This document shows, in pieces, positions 20,290 through 29,861 of a DNA stretch of 64,000 nt. Where the stretch lies: NCBI GenBank assembly GCA_963786625.1, contig CAWAZS010000005.1:124001-188000 (forward strand). Reading direction: 5' to 3'. This DNA comes from CAIWHR01 sp963786625 (lineage in GTDB: Bacteria > Pseudomonadota > Gammaproteobacteria > Burkholderiales > Casimicrobiaceae). The translations under genes were made by a program, and so were the position numbers. Every line of letters begins with the position of its first letter. The stretch's first letter is position 1. Below the pieces are notes generated by a model. That model was not told the origin of the DNA. It saw only the letters and a list, made by a program, of their open reading frames with translations, and ran no database searches.

Positions 20290-20694
20290 ATGCGCATCGA
20301 CATGCAGTCCCGCGGCTTCACCCTGACTCCGGCGCTGCGCGCACACGCCGAGCGTCGGCTCCGCCTGGCGCTCGGCGCCACTCGGCCCGAGGTGCTTCGC
20401 GTCGCAGTCCGCCTGTCCGACGACAATGGGCCGCGCGGCGGCGAGTGCATGCGCTGCAGCGTCCGTATCGTCATCGCCGGGGTGCCCGACATCGTGGTCG
20501 AGGACGCGGAGTCCGACCTGTACGTCGCGATCGACCGGGCCACCGACCGGGCCGGCCGGACGCTGGTGCGGTACCTCACGCGGCGGGGCGAGCAGCGTCG
20601 GGGTCCGGCGGCGATGGATCGCTGCGAACCCGCCGGCCTCGTTCGCGTCCGCGCCCGGCGCTCCTCGGTCGGCGGCAGCGCGAAGCGCGCTTGA
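20290..20694 (+). CDS. HPF/RaiA-family ribosome-associated protein
   Basis: 134 residues of the sigma-54-modulation / hibernation-promoting-factor family, which bind the 30S decoding centre in stressed cells. The N-terminal MRIDMQSRGFTLTPALRAHAERRLRLAL and the DLYVAIDRATDRAGRTLVRYLTRR helix (about residues 80-103) support it. The C-terminal 30 residues are Arg-rich and not conserved. It has a good AGAGGAG ribosome site and starts a run with terC, ftsH, PAP2 and dgkA. Confidence 0.8.
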   Translation: MRIDMQSRGFTLTPALRAHAERRLRLALGATRPEVLRVAVRLSDDNGPRGGECMRCSVRIVIAGVPDIVVEDAESDLYVAIDRATDRAGRTLVRYLTRRGEQRRGPAAMDRCEPAGLVRVRARRSSVGGSAKRA

Positions 20695-20740
20695 AGGGGC
20701 TGCGAGCGGCGGCCGGACGGCGACAAGGGAGCAGACGAAA

Positions 20741-21739
20741 GTGGAAACGATTGGCACCTGGTGGATGTGGAGCGGCTTCTTCGCGGTCGTCGTCGTGATG
20801 CTCGCGATCGACCTGTTCGCGGGCGGCGGCAAGGCCCATCGCCCGACGCTGCGCGAGGCCGCGGCATGGTCCGCCGTCTGGCTCGCCGTCGCCCTGCTGT
20901 TCGCGGGTGTGCTGTGGGCGTATCTCGACGGCAGCGTCGGCCGCGAGGCGGCGAACGCCAAGACGCTGGAGTTCGTCACGGGCTACCTCATCGAGAAGGC
21001 GCTGGCGGTCGACAATGTCTTCGTCTGGCTGATGCTGTTCTCGTTCTTCGCGATTCCGCTCGAGCTGCAGAAGCGGGTGCTGGTGTACGGCGTCCTCGGC
21101 GCGATCGTCATGCGCACGGTGATGATCTTCGCCGGCGTCTGGCTGATCGCCCAGTTCCACTGGCTGCTCTACGTGTTCGGAGCGTTCCTGCTCGCCACCG
21201 GCATCAAGATGTGGTGGTTCGCCGAGGACAAGCCCGACCTCGGGAACAATCCCGTGATCCGCTTCATCCGGCGGCACATGAAGGTCACCGATGCGCTGTC
21301 GGGCGAGCGCTTCTTCGTCGTGCGCGTGGAGGCGGGACGGGCCGTCCGCTACGCGACGCCGCTGTTCCTGGTGCTGATGCTGGTCGAGTTCTCGGACCTG
21401 ATCTTCGCCGTCGACTCGATCCCGGCGATCTTCGCGATCACGACCGACCCGTTCATCGTCCTGACGTCGAACGTGTTCGCGATTCTGGGCCTGCGGGCGA
21501 TGTACTTCCTGCTTGCCGACATGGCCGAGCGCTTCTCGCTGCTGAAATACGGCCTCGCGCTCGTGCTCTCGTTCATCGGGGTGAAGATGCTGCTGCTCGA
21601 CGTCGTCAAGATCCCGGTGGCGGTCTCCCTCGCCGTGGTCGCGACGATCATCACGGTGGCGATCGTGCTCTCGCTGCGGCGCGAGGCGCGCGGGCGGGCC
21701 ACTTCCGGCGGCCGGGGACCGGCCGCGCACCACGGTTGA
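20741..21739 (+). CDS. TerC/Alx-family membrane protein
   Basis: 332-residue polytopic protein with about nine membrane segments. Alx/TerC members export manganese or assist metal loading at the membrane; a tellurium-resistance role is historical. Signature acidic pairs are present: EKALAVDNVFVWLMLF (about residues 85-100) and VEFSDLIFAVDSIPAIFAIT (about 215-234). Start is GTG at 20741. No yybP-ykoY-type manganese riboswitch was recognised upstream. It ends shortly before ftsH. Confidence 0.88.
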   Translation: METIGTWWMWSGFFAVVVVMLAIDLFAGGGKAHRPTLREAAAWSAVWLAVALLFAGVLWAYLDGSVGREAANAKTLEFVTGYLIEKALAVDNVFVWLMLFSFFAIPLELQKRVLVYGVLGAIVMRTVMIFAGVWLIAQFHWLLYVFGAFLLATGIKMWWFAEDKPDLGNNPVIRFIRRHMKVTDALSGERFFVVRVEAGRAVRYATPLFLVLMLVEFSDLIFAVDSIPAIFAITTDPFIVLTSNVFAILGLRAMYFLLADMAERFSLLKYGLALVLSFIGVKMLLLDVVKIPVAVSLAVVATIITVAIVLSLRREARGRATSGGRGPAAHHG

Positions 21740-21767
21740 CGGTCCCGCTTCGATGAAGGAACCGACC

Positions 21768-23606
21768 ATGGAGAAAAGGACGCAGTTCTCGCTCTGGTAC
21801 TTCGCGGCGGCGATCCTCGCCGTGCTCGTCCTGCAGGACCTGTGGGTCGGCGCGCGCACGACGGCGCCGATTCCCTACAGCGAGTTCCAGGCGCTGGTGA
21901 AGGAGGGCAAGGTCACCGACATCGCGATCGCCGACAACCAGATCCACGGCAGCTTCAAGGAGCCGCGGGAGGGCAAGTCGCGGTTCGTGACCACGCGCGT
22001 CGACCCGGAGCTCGCCAAGGACCTCGCCCAGCACGACGTGCGCTTCAGCGGCGTCGTCGAGAGCACGTTCCTGCGCGACGTTCTCGGCTGGGTCGTGCCG
22101 GCGGTGGTGTTCATCGGGATCTGGCTGTTCGTCATGCGCCGCTTCGCCGACAAGATGGGAGGCGGCGGCTTCATGAGCATCGGCAAGAGCAAGGCGAAGG
22201 TGTACGTGGAGACCGATACCAGGGTCGACTTCGCCGACGTCGCCGGCGTCGACGAGGCCAAGGAGGAGCTGCAGGAGATCGTCGGCTTCCTCAAGGACCC
22301 GAAGCGCTTCGGCCGGCTCGGCGGCCGCGCGCCGAAGGGGGTGCTGCTGGTCGGACCCCCCGGCACCGGCAAGACGCTGCTTGCCCGTGCCGTCGCCGGC
22401 GAGGCGGGAGTGCCGTTCTTCTCGATCTCGGGCTCCGAGTTCGTCGAGATGTTCGTCGGGGTGGGCGCGGCGCGGGTGCGCGACCTCTTCGAGCAGGCGC
22501 GCGCGAAGGCGCCGGCCATCATCTTCATCGACGAGCTCGACGCGCTCGGCCGCGCCCGGGCCTCGGCCGGCGCGATCGGCGGCCACGACGAGAAGGAGCA
22601 GACGCTCAACCAGCTGCTGGTCGAGCTCGATGGCTTCGACGGTTCGAAGGGGCTGGTGCTGCTCGGCGCGACCAACCGGCCCGAGGTGCTCGACCCCGCG
22701 CTGCTGCGCGCCGGGCGCTTCGACCGGCAGGTCGTCGTCGACCGCCCGGACAAGACCGGCCGGATCGCGATCCTCGACGTGCATACACGGAAGATCACGC
22801 TCGCCCCGGGCGTCGACACGGCCAAGGTGGCCGACCTGACCCCGGGGTTCACCGGCGCCGAGCTCGCGAACCTGTGCAACGAGGCGGCGCTCGCCGCGAC
22901 GCGGCGCGATGCCGACGCGGTGACGCTCGACGACTTCACCGTCGCCATCGAGCGGATCGTCGCGGGCCTGGAGAAGAAGAGCCGCGTGCTGTCGCCGCGC
23001 GAGCGCGAGGTCGTCGCGCACCACGAGATGGGGCACGCGCTGGTCGCGATGGCCGTGCCCGGCGCCGACCCGGTGCACAAGGTCTCGATCATCCCGCGCG
23101 GCGTCGGCGCGCTCGGCTACACCATCCAGCGCCCGACCGAGGAGCGGTACCTGATGACGCGCGAGGAGCTCGAGAACCGCATGGCGGTGCTGCTCGGCGG
23201 CCGCGCCGCCGAGGAGATCGCCTTCGGGCGCTTCTCGACCGGCGCCTCCGACGACCTGCAGCGCGTCACCGCGATCGCCCGCGCGATCGTCACGCGCTAC
23301 GGCATGGACGGCGGGATCGGCCACGTCGTCTACGACGACGAGCGTCCGAACTTCCTCGGGCAGGCGGTGCCGATGGGGGGCGCCAAGCCGTACAGCGAAG
23401 CGACCGCGCGCGAGATCGACGTCGCCGTCCGCGAGATCGTCGCGGCGACCTACCGGCGCACGCTGGAGCTGCTGCGCGCGCGGGAGGCGCTGCTGCGCGA
23501 ATCCGCGGCACTGCTGCTCAAGCGCGAGACGCTCGGCGAGGCGGAGCTGGAGAGGATCCGCGCGGCCGCGGCGGCGGCGCTGCTGCCGCTGCCGCGCGCG
23601 GCCTAG
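21768..23606 (+). CDS. ftsH: ATP-dependent zinc metalloprotease FtsH, accessory copy
   Basis: Membrane-anchored AAA+ protease that degrades misfolded membrane and regulatory proteins. 612 residues from ATG at 21768, preferred because GAAGGA lies just upstream; ATG at 21753 would add five residues. Two N-terminal membrane segments flank a periplasmic domain, then Walker A GPPGTGKT (about residue 195), Walker B IIFIDELDALG, arginine-finger RAGRFDRQ, and the zinc site HHEMGHA (about residue 420). Context with HPF and TerC, away from rrmJ/folP, suggests this is not the main housekeeping ftsH. Confidence 0.93.
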   Translation: MEKRTQFSLWYFAAAILAVLVLQDLWVGARTTAPIPYSEFQALVKEGKVTDIAIADNQIHGSFKEPREGKSRFVTTRVDPELAKDLAQHDVRFSGVVESTFLRDVLGWVVPAVVFIGIWLFVMRRFADKMGGGGFMSIGKSKAKVYVETDTRVDFADVAGVDEAKEELQEIVGFLKDPKRFGRLGGRAPKGVLLVGPPGTGKTLLARAVAGEAGVPFFSISGSEFVEMFVGVGAARVRDLFEQARAKAPAIIFIDELDALGRARASAGAIGGHDEKEQTLNQLLVELDGFDGSKGLVLLGATNRPEVLDPALLRAGRFDRQVVVDRPDKTGRIAILDVHTRKITLAPGVDTAKVADLTPGFTGAELANLCNEAALAATRRDADAVTLDDFTVAIERIVAGLEKKSRVLSPREREVVAHHEMGHALVAMAVPGADPVHKVSIIPRGVGALGYTIQRPTEERYLMTREELENRMAVLLGGRAAEEIAFGRFSTGASDDLQRVTAIARAIVTRYGMDGGIGHVVYDDERPNFLGQAVPMGGAKPYSEATAREIDVAVREIVAATYRRTLELLRAREALLRESAALLLKRETLGEAELERIRAAAAAALLPLPRAA

Positions 23607-23689
23607 ATGTGCCCCTGGCCCGCTCCGCTCGCATTCGCGATGCCGGGCATCTTCGTCTTCGCGATGTTCGGCCGGGCCCCGTGATCCCG

Positions 23690-24367
23690 ATGGCGCCTGC
23701 GACGACCGACCGCAGAACGGGCAGCGAAGCCGGCCGCGCCACGGCGAGGCGCGCACTGCTGGCGTTGCTGCTCGCGGTCGGCGCGGTCGCGGCGCTCGCG
23801 GCCGGGGCACGGCTCGTCTGCGCCGGCGACACCTGCCACGCGCCGGCCGTCGACACCGCCGGCCTCGCCGGGCTGCACGCGTGGGCCGATCGTCGGCTCG
23901 ACCCGGCCGTCGCCGCGCTGACCTGGCTGGGCTCGATCGCGCTGCTGCTGCCCCTTGCCGCGCTGCTCACGTGGCGCTGGCGGCGCTCCGTGCCGGGGCG
24001 CGTGCTTGCCTTCCTGCCGCTGGCGCTGCTGGGCGCCACGGCGCTCGCGCAGGCGGCCAAGTTCCTGGTCGCACGGCCGCGCCCGGACCTCTTTCCCGCG
24101 CTGGTCACGATGCCGGCCGATGCGAGCTTTCCCAGCGCGCACGCGATGCAGGCGACCGCGTTCGCCCTCGCGTGGCTGCTGCGACCCGGCGCGCGGCCCG
24201 GTCCGCTGGCCGCGGCCGCCGCAGGCCTGCTGGTGCTGGCGGTCGCGGGCTCGCGCGTCTACCTGCAGGTCCACTTCCCGACCGACGTGCTGTTCGGCAT
24301 GACCGCGGCCGCGCTGTGGGTCGTCGCGCTGCGCTGCGCGCCGGTGTGGCCGGGGGCGTCGCGGTGA
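23690..24367 (+). CDS. PAP2-family membrane phosphatase
   Basis: 225-residue lipid-phosphate phosphatase-like protein with six hydrophobic segments. The three catalytic motifs are visible: KFLVARPRPD (about residue 124), FPSAHAMQ (about residue 146, with Ala in place of the usual Gly of PSGH) and SRVYLQVHFPTDVLFG near residue 187. It probably dephosphorylates undecaprenyl pyrophosphate, phosphatidate or a similar lipid. The start could also be GTG at 23681. It overlaps dgkA by four bases (GTGA), so phosphatase and kinase are co-translated. Confidence 0.85.
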   Translation: MAPATTDRRTGSEAGRATARRALLALLLAVGAVAALAAGARLVCAGDTCHAPAVDTAGLAGLHAWADRRLDPAVAALTWLGSIALLLPLAALLTWRWRRSVPGRVLAFLPLALLGATALAQAAKFLVARPRPDLFPALVTMPADASFPSAHAMQATAFALAWLLRPGARPGPLAAAAAGLLVLAVAGSRVYLQVHFPTDVLFGMTAAALWVVALRCAPVWPGASR

Positions 24368-24753
24368 GGCACAAGTTCCTCGGCATCGGCGAGGCGGGCT
24401 ACCACCCGCTGCGCAAGCTGCGCACCGTCTTCTCCGGGCTGCGCTACGCGGTGCTCTATGACTGGTCGGTGACCTACAAGCTCGTGCTGTCGGCGGCGGT
24501 GCTGGTGGCGGCGTTCGCGCTGCGGGCCTGGGTCGACTTCCTGCTGATCCTGGTCGTCACCGCGTTCGTGCTGGTCGCCGAGATCTTCAACAGCGCGATC
24601 GAGGCGCTGTGCGACTTCGTCGAGACGAGGCACAACGAGAAGATCAAGGTGATCAAGGACATTGCCGCGGCGGCCGTCGGCATCGCGATCCTGGTCTGGA
24701 TCGTCGTGCTGGGCGTCGAGGTCGGGCGCTTCGTCGCCGCGGCCGCGGCGTAG
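24364..24753 (+). CDS. dgkA: Diacylglycerol/undecaprenol kinase DgkA
   Basis: 129-residue three-helix membrane kinase that phosphorylates diacylglycerol or undecaprenol. GTG at 24364 overlaps the PAP2 stop. The conserved catalytic helix EIFNSAIEALCDFV followed by H-x3-K-x3-KDIAAAAVGIAI (about residues 74-108) is complete. An opposing lipid phosphatase and kinase in one transcript suggests balancing of a lipid phosphate pool. Confidence 0.9.
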   Translation: MRHKFLGIGEAGYHPLRKLRTVFSGLRYAVLYDWSVTYKLVLSAAVLVAAFALRAWVDFLLILVVTAFVLVAEIFNSAIEALCDFVETRHNEKIKVIKDIAAAAVGIAILVWIVVLGVEVGRFVAAAAA

Positions 24754-24870
24754 GCAGCGCACCCGCGGAGGCGTGCCATGGACAAACGCCGCCCCGCGGA
24801 TTAGATTGCCCCGACGTTCGCGCGACCGGCACTGCGGGTTGCGGACGCCACGCACGCGCGACACGGAGGG

Positions 24871-27028
24871 GTGGTGGAGGTTTCCTTTGCACGAGAGGTC
24901 GGGATGCTGCGCCGGGGCGCCGGCGAGGTATTCCACGGCGAAGGCATCCTCGCGATCACCAAGGCGCTGCTGCAGTCGGGCGTCGCCTACGTCGGCGGCT
25001 ACCAGGGGGCGCCGGTCTCGCACCTGATGGACGTGCTCGTCCAGTCGAAGGACTACCTGTCCGAGCTGGGCGTTCACGTCGAGGCCTGCTCGAACGAGGC
25101 CTCCGCCGCGGCGATGCTCGGCGCGTCGATCCACTACCCGCTGCGCGGCGCCGTCACCTGGAAGTCGATCGTCGGCACCAACGTCGCCGCCGATGCGCTG
25201 TCGAACCTGGCTTCGCCGGGCGTCACCGGCGGCGCGCTGATCGTCATCGGCGAGGACTACGGCGAAGGCGCGAGCGTGATCCAGGAGCGCACGATCGCGT
25301 ACGCGCTCAAGTCGTCGCTGGTCCTGCTCGACCCGCGGCCCGAGCTCGCGCACATGGTGCGGATGGTCGAGGAGGGCTTCGCGCTGTCGGAAGCGTCGAA
25401 CACCCCGGTGATGCTGCAGCTGCGCATCCGCGCCTGCCACGTGCGCGGCAGCTTCGTCTGCAAGGACAACGTCGCGCCGCCGACTTCGGAGCGGCACCGG
25501 ATGGTCGAGCCCGCGCCGTTCGACTATGGCCGGCTGTCGCATCCGCCGGCGACGTTCGGGCACGAGCGGCTGAAGACCGACGAGCGGCTGCCGGCGGCAC
25601 GGCGCTACATCGCCGAGCACGGGCTGAACGAGCAGTTCCGCGGGACGCGCGACGACCTCGGCATCGTCGTGCAGGGGGGGCTGCACAATTCGCTGATCCG
25701 CGCGCTCGTGGAACTCGGGCTGGCCGACGATTTCGGCGCGAGCGTGCCGTCGCTCTACGTGCTCAACGTGACCTGTCCGCTGGTGCCGGACGAGCTCCTC
25801 GCGTTCTGCGCCGGCAAGCGCGCGGTGCTGATCGTCGAGGAGGGGCAGCCCGAATTCATCGAGCAGGAGGTCGCCGCAGTGCTGCGCCGGCGGGAGGTCG
25901 CGACGCCGCTGCACGGCAAGGACCTGCTGCCGATGGCGGGCGAGTACACGGTCGAGGCGATCGCACGCGGCGTGGCCGCGTTCCATGCCCGCCATGCCCC
26001 CGAGCTGTCGATGGTGGAAGGGCGGGCGTGGCTCGACTCGATCCCCGCGCGGCGCGAGGCCGTTGCACGCGATCTCGCCACGCCGTTGCCGGCGCGCCCG
26101 CCGCAGTTCTGCATAGGCTGCCCGGAGCGGCCGGTGTTCGCCGCACTGAAGCTGCTGCAGGAGGACATCGGCCGTCTGCACATCGCCGCCGACATCGGCT
26201 GCCACTCGTTCGCCTCGTTCGAGCCGTTCAACTCCGGCCACACGATCCTCGGGCTACGGGATGAGCCTCGCGTCCCGGGCGGGCGTCTCGCCGATGAGCG
26301 AGCGGCGCACGCTCGCGATCATGGGCGACGGGGGGTTCTGGCACAACGGTCTCGTCTCCGGGGTGCAGTCGGCGCTCTTCAACGGCGGCGACGCGGTGCT
26401 CGTCATCATGAAGAACGGCTATACGTCGGCGACGGGCACGCAGGAGATCATCTCGACGCCCGGCGAGGAGCGCAGGGCGGCCGCCGCAGACAAGTCCGGA
26501 AGCCTCGTGCACACCAATCTCGCGATCGAGAAGACGCTCCAAGGGATCGGCGTCAAGTGGCTGCGGACCGTCGACAGCTACCGTGTCGACGACATGCGCG
26601 CGACGCTCGAGGAGGCGTTCACCACCGATTTCGCCGGGCTCAAGGTGATCATTGCCGAGGGCGAGTGCCAGCTCGAGCGGCAGCGGCGAATCAAGCCCTG
26701 GATGGCCGGTCTGGTCAGGGCCGGCAAGCGGACGGTGCGCGTCAAGTTTGGCGTCGACGAGGACGCCTGCTCCGGCGACCATTCGTGCATCCGGCTCTCC
26801 GGTTGCCCGACCCTGTCGCTGAAGGAGAACCCCGATCCGCTGCGTCCCGATCCGGTCGCCACGGTGCTGGACGGTTGCGTCGGCTGCGGGCTGTGCGGCG
26901 AGAATGCGCACGCGGCGGCGTTGTGTCCGTCGTTCTACCGGGGCGAGGTGATTCGCAATCCGAACTGGCGCGAGCGTCTCGGCGCGCGCCTGCGGCATGC
27001 GGTGATCGGCCTCGTCCAGCCGGCATGA
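24871..27028 (+). CDS. iorA: Indolepyruvate:ferredoxin oxidoreductase alpha IorA (frame break)
   Basis: Thiamine-diphosphate enzyme that decarboxylates aryl pyruvates (indole-, phenyl-, hydroxyphenylpyruvate) to aryl-acetyl-CoA while reducing ferredoxin. About 718 residues from GTG at 24871. N-terminal pyrimidine-binding domain (GYQGAPVSHLMDVL near residue 50); FCIGCPERP near 415; TPP motif MGDGGFWHNGL with MKNGYTSATG about 30 residues on. The C-terminal two-cluster ferredoxin domain has CSGDHSCIRLSGCPTLS and CVGCGLCGENAHAAALCP. One extra G near 26252 breaks the frame just before the TPP motif. It should act with IorB. Confidence 0.9.
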
Positions 27029-27078
27029 CTGCTCCTGTGGCAGCGTCGAGTGCACGGGCAGTGCGGTGCGAGTTGGCT

Positions 27079-27143
27079 GTGGGTCCGGCTTCAGCCGGAC
27101 GCCGCAGCGCACATGGCCGCAAGCCGCCTGAAGGCGGCCCCAC
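27079..27143. repeat. Palindromic dispersed repeat, family A, single unit
   Basis: GTGGGTCCGGCTTCAGCCGGAC (27079-27100) followed by GCCGCCTGAAGGCGGC (27123-27138) and CCCAC: two hairpins enclosed by GTGGG/CCCAC ends. It lies between iorA and iorB, 15 bases before the iorB ATG. Confidence 0.85.
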
Positions 27144-27158
27144 GGGCGAGCCGCGCTC

Positions 27159-28796
27159 ATGAGCGCAAACGCGGGGGCACACCCAGCCAGGGGACGGCCG
27201 ATCGCGATCCTGATCGCGGCGCTGGGTGGCGAGGGCGGCGGCGTGCTGACCGAGTGGCTGATCGCCGCGGCCGCGGCCGCGGGCTACGCGGCGCAGAGCA
27301 CGTCGATCCCCGGTGTCGCGCAGCGCACCGGCGCCACGACCTATTACATCGAGGTCTATCCGGTGCCGATCGCGGCGCTGGGCGGCCGCACCCCGGTGCT
27401 CGGCCTGCTGCCGGTCCCCGGTTGCATCGACCTCGTCGTCGCCTCCGAGCCGCTCGAGGCGGTGCGCACCGTTCAGGCCGGGATGACCGACCCGCGGCGC
27501 ACGCTGCTCGTCACCTCGACCGCGCGCACGCTGACGACGGCGGAGAAGCTGCCGCTGGGCGACGGGCGCCTCGGCGCGGCGCAGCTGATCGACGTCGCGC
27601 GCAGGCACAGCCGCGAGGTCGTCGCCTTCGACATGTCGGCGCTCGCGCGCGATGCGGGAACCGTCGTGAGCGCGGTGATGTACGGTGCGGTGGCCGCCTC
27701 CGGCGTGCTGCCCTTCGGTCGCGACGCCTGCGCCGCGGCGATCGAGGGATCGGATCGCGCCGCCGAGGCGAGCCGCGCCGGCTTCGCGGCGGCATGCGCG
27801 GCGATCGACGCCGGAATCGCTCGCCGGAATCGGTCCCGCCCGGCGCGGCGGCCGCGCGCGGCCTCGCGCCGGGACGCCGTGCCGGTGCCGGATGCGATCC
27901 GCACGGCGTTCCCGCCGGCGACGCACGCGATCGTCGCGCTCGGCCACGCGCGGGTCGAGGCGTTCCAGGACCGCGCCTACGCCGAGCTCTATCGCGAACG
28001 CCTCGCGCGGGTGCTCGACGCCGAGCGCGCGGCCGACCCGGCCGGCGCGCACGGCCACGCGCTGACCCGCGAGACCGCGCGCTATCTCGCATTGTGGATG
28101 GCCTTCGACGACATCGTGCGTGTCGCCGGGCTCAAGTGCCGCGCGAGCCGTTTCGCGCGCGTGCGGCGCGAGGTCGCCGCCGGCGCGGGCGACGTCGTGC
28201 GCATCGTGGACTTCTTCAAGCCGGGCGTGCCCGAATTCGCCGGGCTGCTGCCCGCGGGGCTCGCGCTCCGCCTCGCGGCGTGGGATCGCCGGCGGCAGGC
28301 GGGAGGCCGGGCGCCGCTGGCCTGGGCGATCGCGCTGCCCACCGACGGCATCGGCGGCTACCTCGCACTGCGCGCGCTGGCCTCGCTCCGATGGCTGCGC
28401 CGGGGCGGCGCGCGCTACGCGCAGGAGCAGGCGGGCATCGAGCGCTGGCTCGCGGCCATCGTCGCGGCGGCGCGCGAAGACTGGCGGCTCGCCCACGAGA
28501 TCGCACTCGCCGCGCGGCTCGTCAAGGGCTACGGCACGACGCTCGAGCGCGGCAAGGAGAACCTGCTGCACATCCTGTCCCATCTCGCGCCCGCCGACCG
28601 CGGGACCGGTCCGGCCGAGCGGGCGCAGGCGATCCGCGACGCGCGCGAGGCCGCGCTCGCCGACGAGGCCGGCCGCGCGCTCGACCGCGCGCTTGCCGTG
28701 CACGGCGCGCCCCCGCGGCCGGTGAAGGCGCAGCCGATACGTTGGGCGAAGGCGCGCGCCGTCGCGCGTCCGGCCACGAAGGACACCGTCACGTGA
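27159..28796 (+). CDS. iorB: Indolepyruvate oxidoreductase beta IorB with long C-terminal extension
   Basis: 545 residues. The first about 200 match the catalytic gamma/beta subunit: ILIAALGGEGGGVLTEWL near residue 17 and the STSIPGVAQRTGATTYYIE stretch near residue 47. The remaining 340 residues are the extra C-terminal domain found with aerobic proteobacterial IorB proteins (LYRERLARVLDAERAADPAG, MAFDDIVRVAGLKCRASRFARVR, FFKPGVPEFAGLLP, RLVKGYGTTLERGKENL). Its function is unknown. It may help the enzyme work without free ferredoxin or in air, which is speculation. The stop overlaps the next gene (GTGA). Confidence 0.88.
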   Translation: MSANAGAHPARGRPIAILIAALGGEGGGVLTEWLIAAAAAAGYAAQSTSIPGVAQRTGATTYYIEVYPVPIAALGGRTPVLGLLPVPGCIDLVVASEPLEAVRTVQAGMTDPRRTLLVTSTARTLTTAEKLPLGDGRLGAAQLIDVARRHSREVVAFDMSALARDAGTVVSAVMYGAVAASGVLPFGRDACAAAIEGSDRAAEASRAGFAAACAAIDAGIARRNRSRPARRPRAASRRDAVPVPDAIRTAFPPATHAIVALGHARVEAFQDRAYAELYRERLARVLDAERAADPAGAHGHALTRETARYLALWMAFDDIVRVAGLKCRASRFARVRREVAAGAGDVVRIVDFFKPGVPEFAGLLPAGLALRLAAWDRRRQAGGRAPLAWAIALPTDGIGGYLALRALASLRWLRRGGARYAQEQAGIERWLAAIVAAAREDWRLAHEIALAARLVKGYGTTLERGKENLLHILSHLAPADRGTGPAERAQAIRDAREAALADEAGRALDRALAVHGAPPRPVKAQPIRWAKARAVARPATKDTVT

Positions 28797-29212
28797 CGAA
28801 GCGGCACACAACCCGCTTCACCGTCGAGTTCGGCGACTGCGACCCGGCGCAGATCGTGTTCTATCCGAATTTCCTCAAGTGGATCGATTCCGCGGCGCGG
28901 CACTATTTCGCCGCCGCCGGCGTGCCGCACTGGTCGGAGCTGGAGGCCGCCACGGGGATCATCGGGACGCCGCTCGTCGACGTATCGATGAAATTCCTGC
29001 GCTCGGCAACCTATGGCGACGAGATCGCCGTCGAATCGTGGATCGACGAGTGGCGGGGCAAGAGCTTCGTGATGAGGCACGTGATCCGGCGCGGCGACGA
29101 GGTGCTGGTCGAGGGCATCGAGACGCGCCTGTTCGCGCGCCGGCATCCGGACGATCCGAAGCGCATCCAGGCGGTGGCGCCGCCCGAGGAGCTGCGCCGG
29201 CTTTTCGGGTGA
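28793..29212 (+). CDS. 4-hydroxybenzoyl-CoA-type thioesterase
   Basis: 139-residue hot-dog thioesterase. The catalytic Asp motif FGDCDPAQIVFYPNFLKWID spans about residues 12-31, as in 4-hydroxybenzoyl-CoA thioesterase. GTG at 28793 overlaps the iorB stop, so it is translated with IorAB. It could release arylacetate from arylacetyl-CoA made by IorAB, or rescue CoA from dead-end esters. The substrate is an inference from its neighbours. Confidence 0.85.
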   Translation: MTKRHTTRFTVEFGDCDPAQIVFYPNFLKWIDSAARHYFAAAGVPHWSELEAATGIIGTPLVDVSMKFLRSATYGDEIAVESWIDEWRGKSFVMRHVIRRGDEVLVEGIETRLFARRHPDDPKRIQAVAPPEELRRLFG

Positions 29213-29321
29213 CGACGCCGGCGGATTCGGCGGTGGGGTCGCCGCCCTGCCGCCGGCCGTGGCGGGAAGCCCGCGGACCGGTTCGAACCGGCCGCGCGGT
29301 CGCAGAGGGAGGGGGGCGGGG

Positions 29322-29861
29322 ATGCCGGACGAAGCGGTAGGGGCGCCGGTCGCCGTGGGCGCCGGCTTCGGCCCCGGTGGACGCGCGCTGCTCGCCGCGG
29401 CGAGGCAGCTCGCGATCGCGGGCGGCCTTGTCTTCGTCGGGCTGGTCGTGATGTCGATCGTGTCGATCGTCGGCCGCAAGCTCTTCGCGTGGCCGGTCCC
29501 CGGCGACGTCGAGCTGCTGCAGATGTGCGCGGCGTTCGCGTCGTCGGCGTTCTTCGCGTGGTGCCATCTGGCGAGCGGTGACGTCAAGGTCGATTTCTTC
29601 ACCCACAACCTGGCGCCGCGCGTCGTGGCGACGCTCGATGGCGCCGGCTCGCTGCTCGTCGGGCTGTTCGGCGCGCTGATCGCGTGGCGGACCGCCGTCG
29701 GGGCGCTCGCGCTGCGCGAGGTCGGCGAGACGTCCGCGGTGCTCGGCTGGCCGGTATGGATCGCGCAGGCGCTGATGGTGCCGGGCTTCGCGCTGCTCGC
29801 GGCGGCCGGGCTCTACATGGCGTGGCTGCGGCTGCGCGCCGTCCTGCGGGGAGCGGCGTGA
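29322..29861 (+). CDS. TRAP transporter small permease, DctQ type
   Basis: 179 residues with four membrane segments. The conserved DctQ region is present: GRKLFAWPVPGDVELLQMCAAF (about residues 51-72) and FAWCHLASGDVKVDFF (78-93). It joins DctM in the inner membrane as part of a Na+-driven solute uptake system. ATG at 29322; it overlaps dctM by four bases. Confidence 0.87.
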   Translation: MPDEAVGAPVAVGAGFGPGGRALLAAARQLAIAGGLVFVGLVVMSIVSIVGRKLFAWPVPGDVELLQMCAAFASSAFFAWCHLASGDVKVDFFTHNLAPRVVATLDGAGSLLVGLFGALIAWRTAVGALALREVGETSAVLGWPVWIAQALMVPGFALLAAAGLYMAWLRLRAVLRGAA

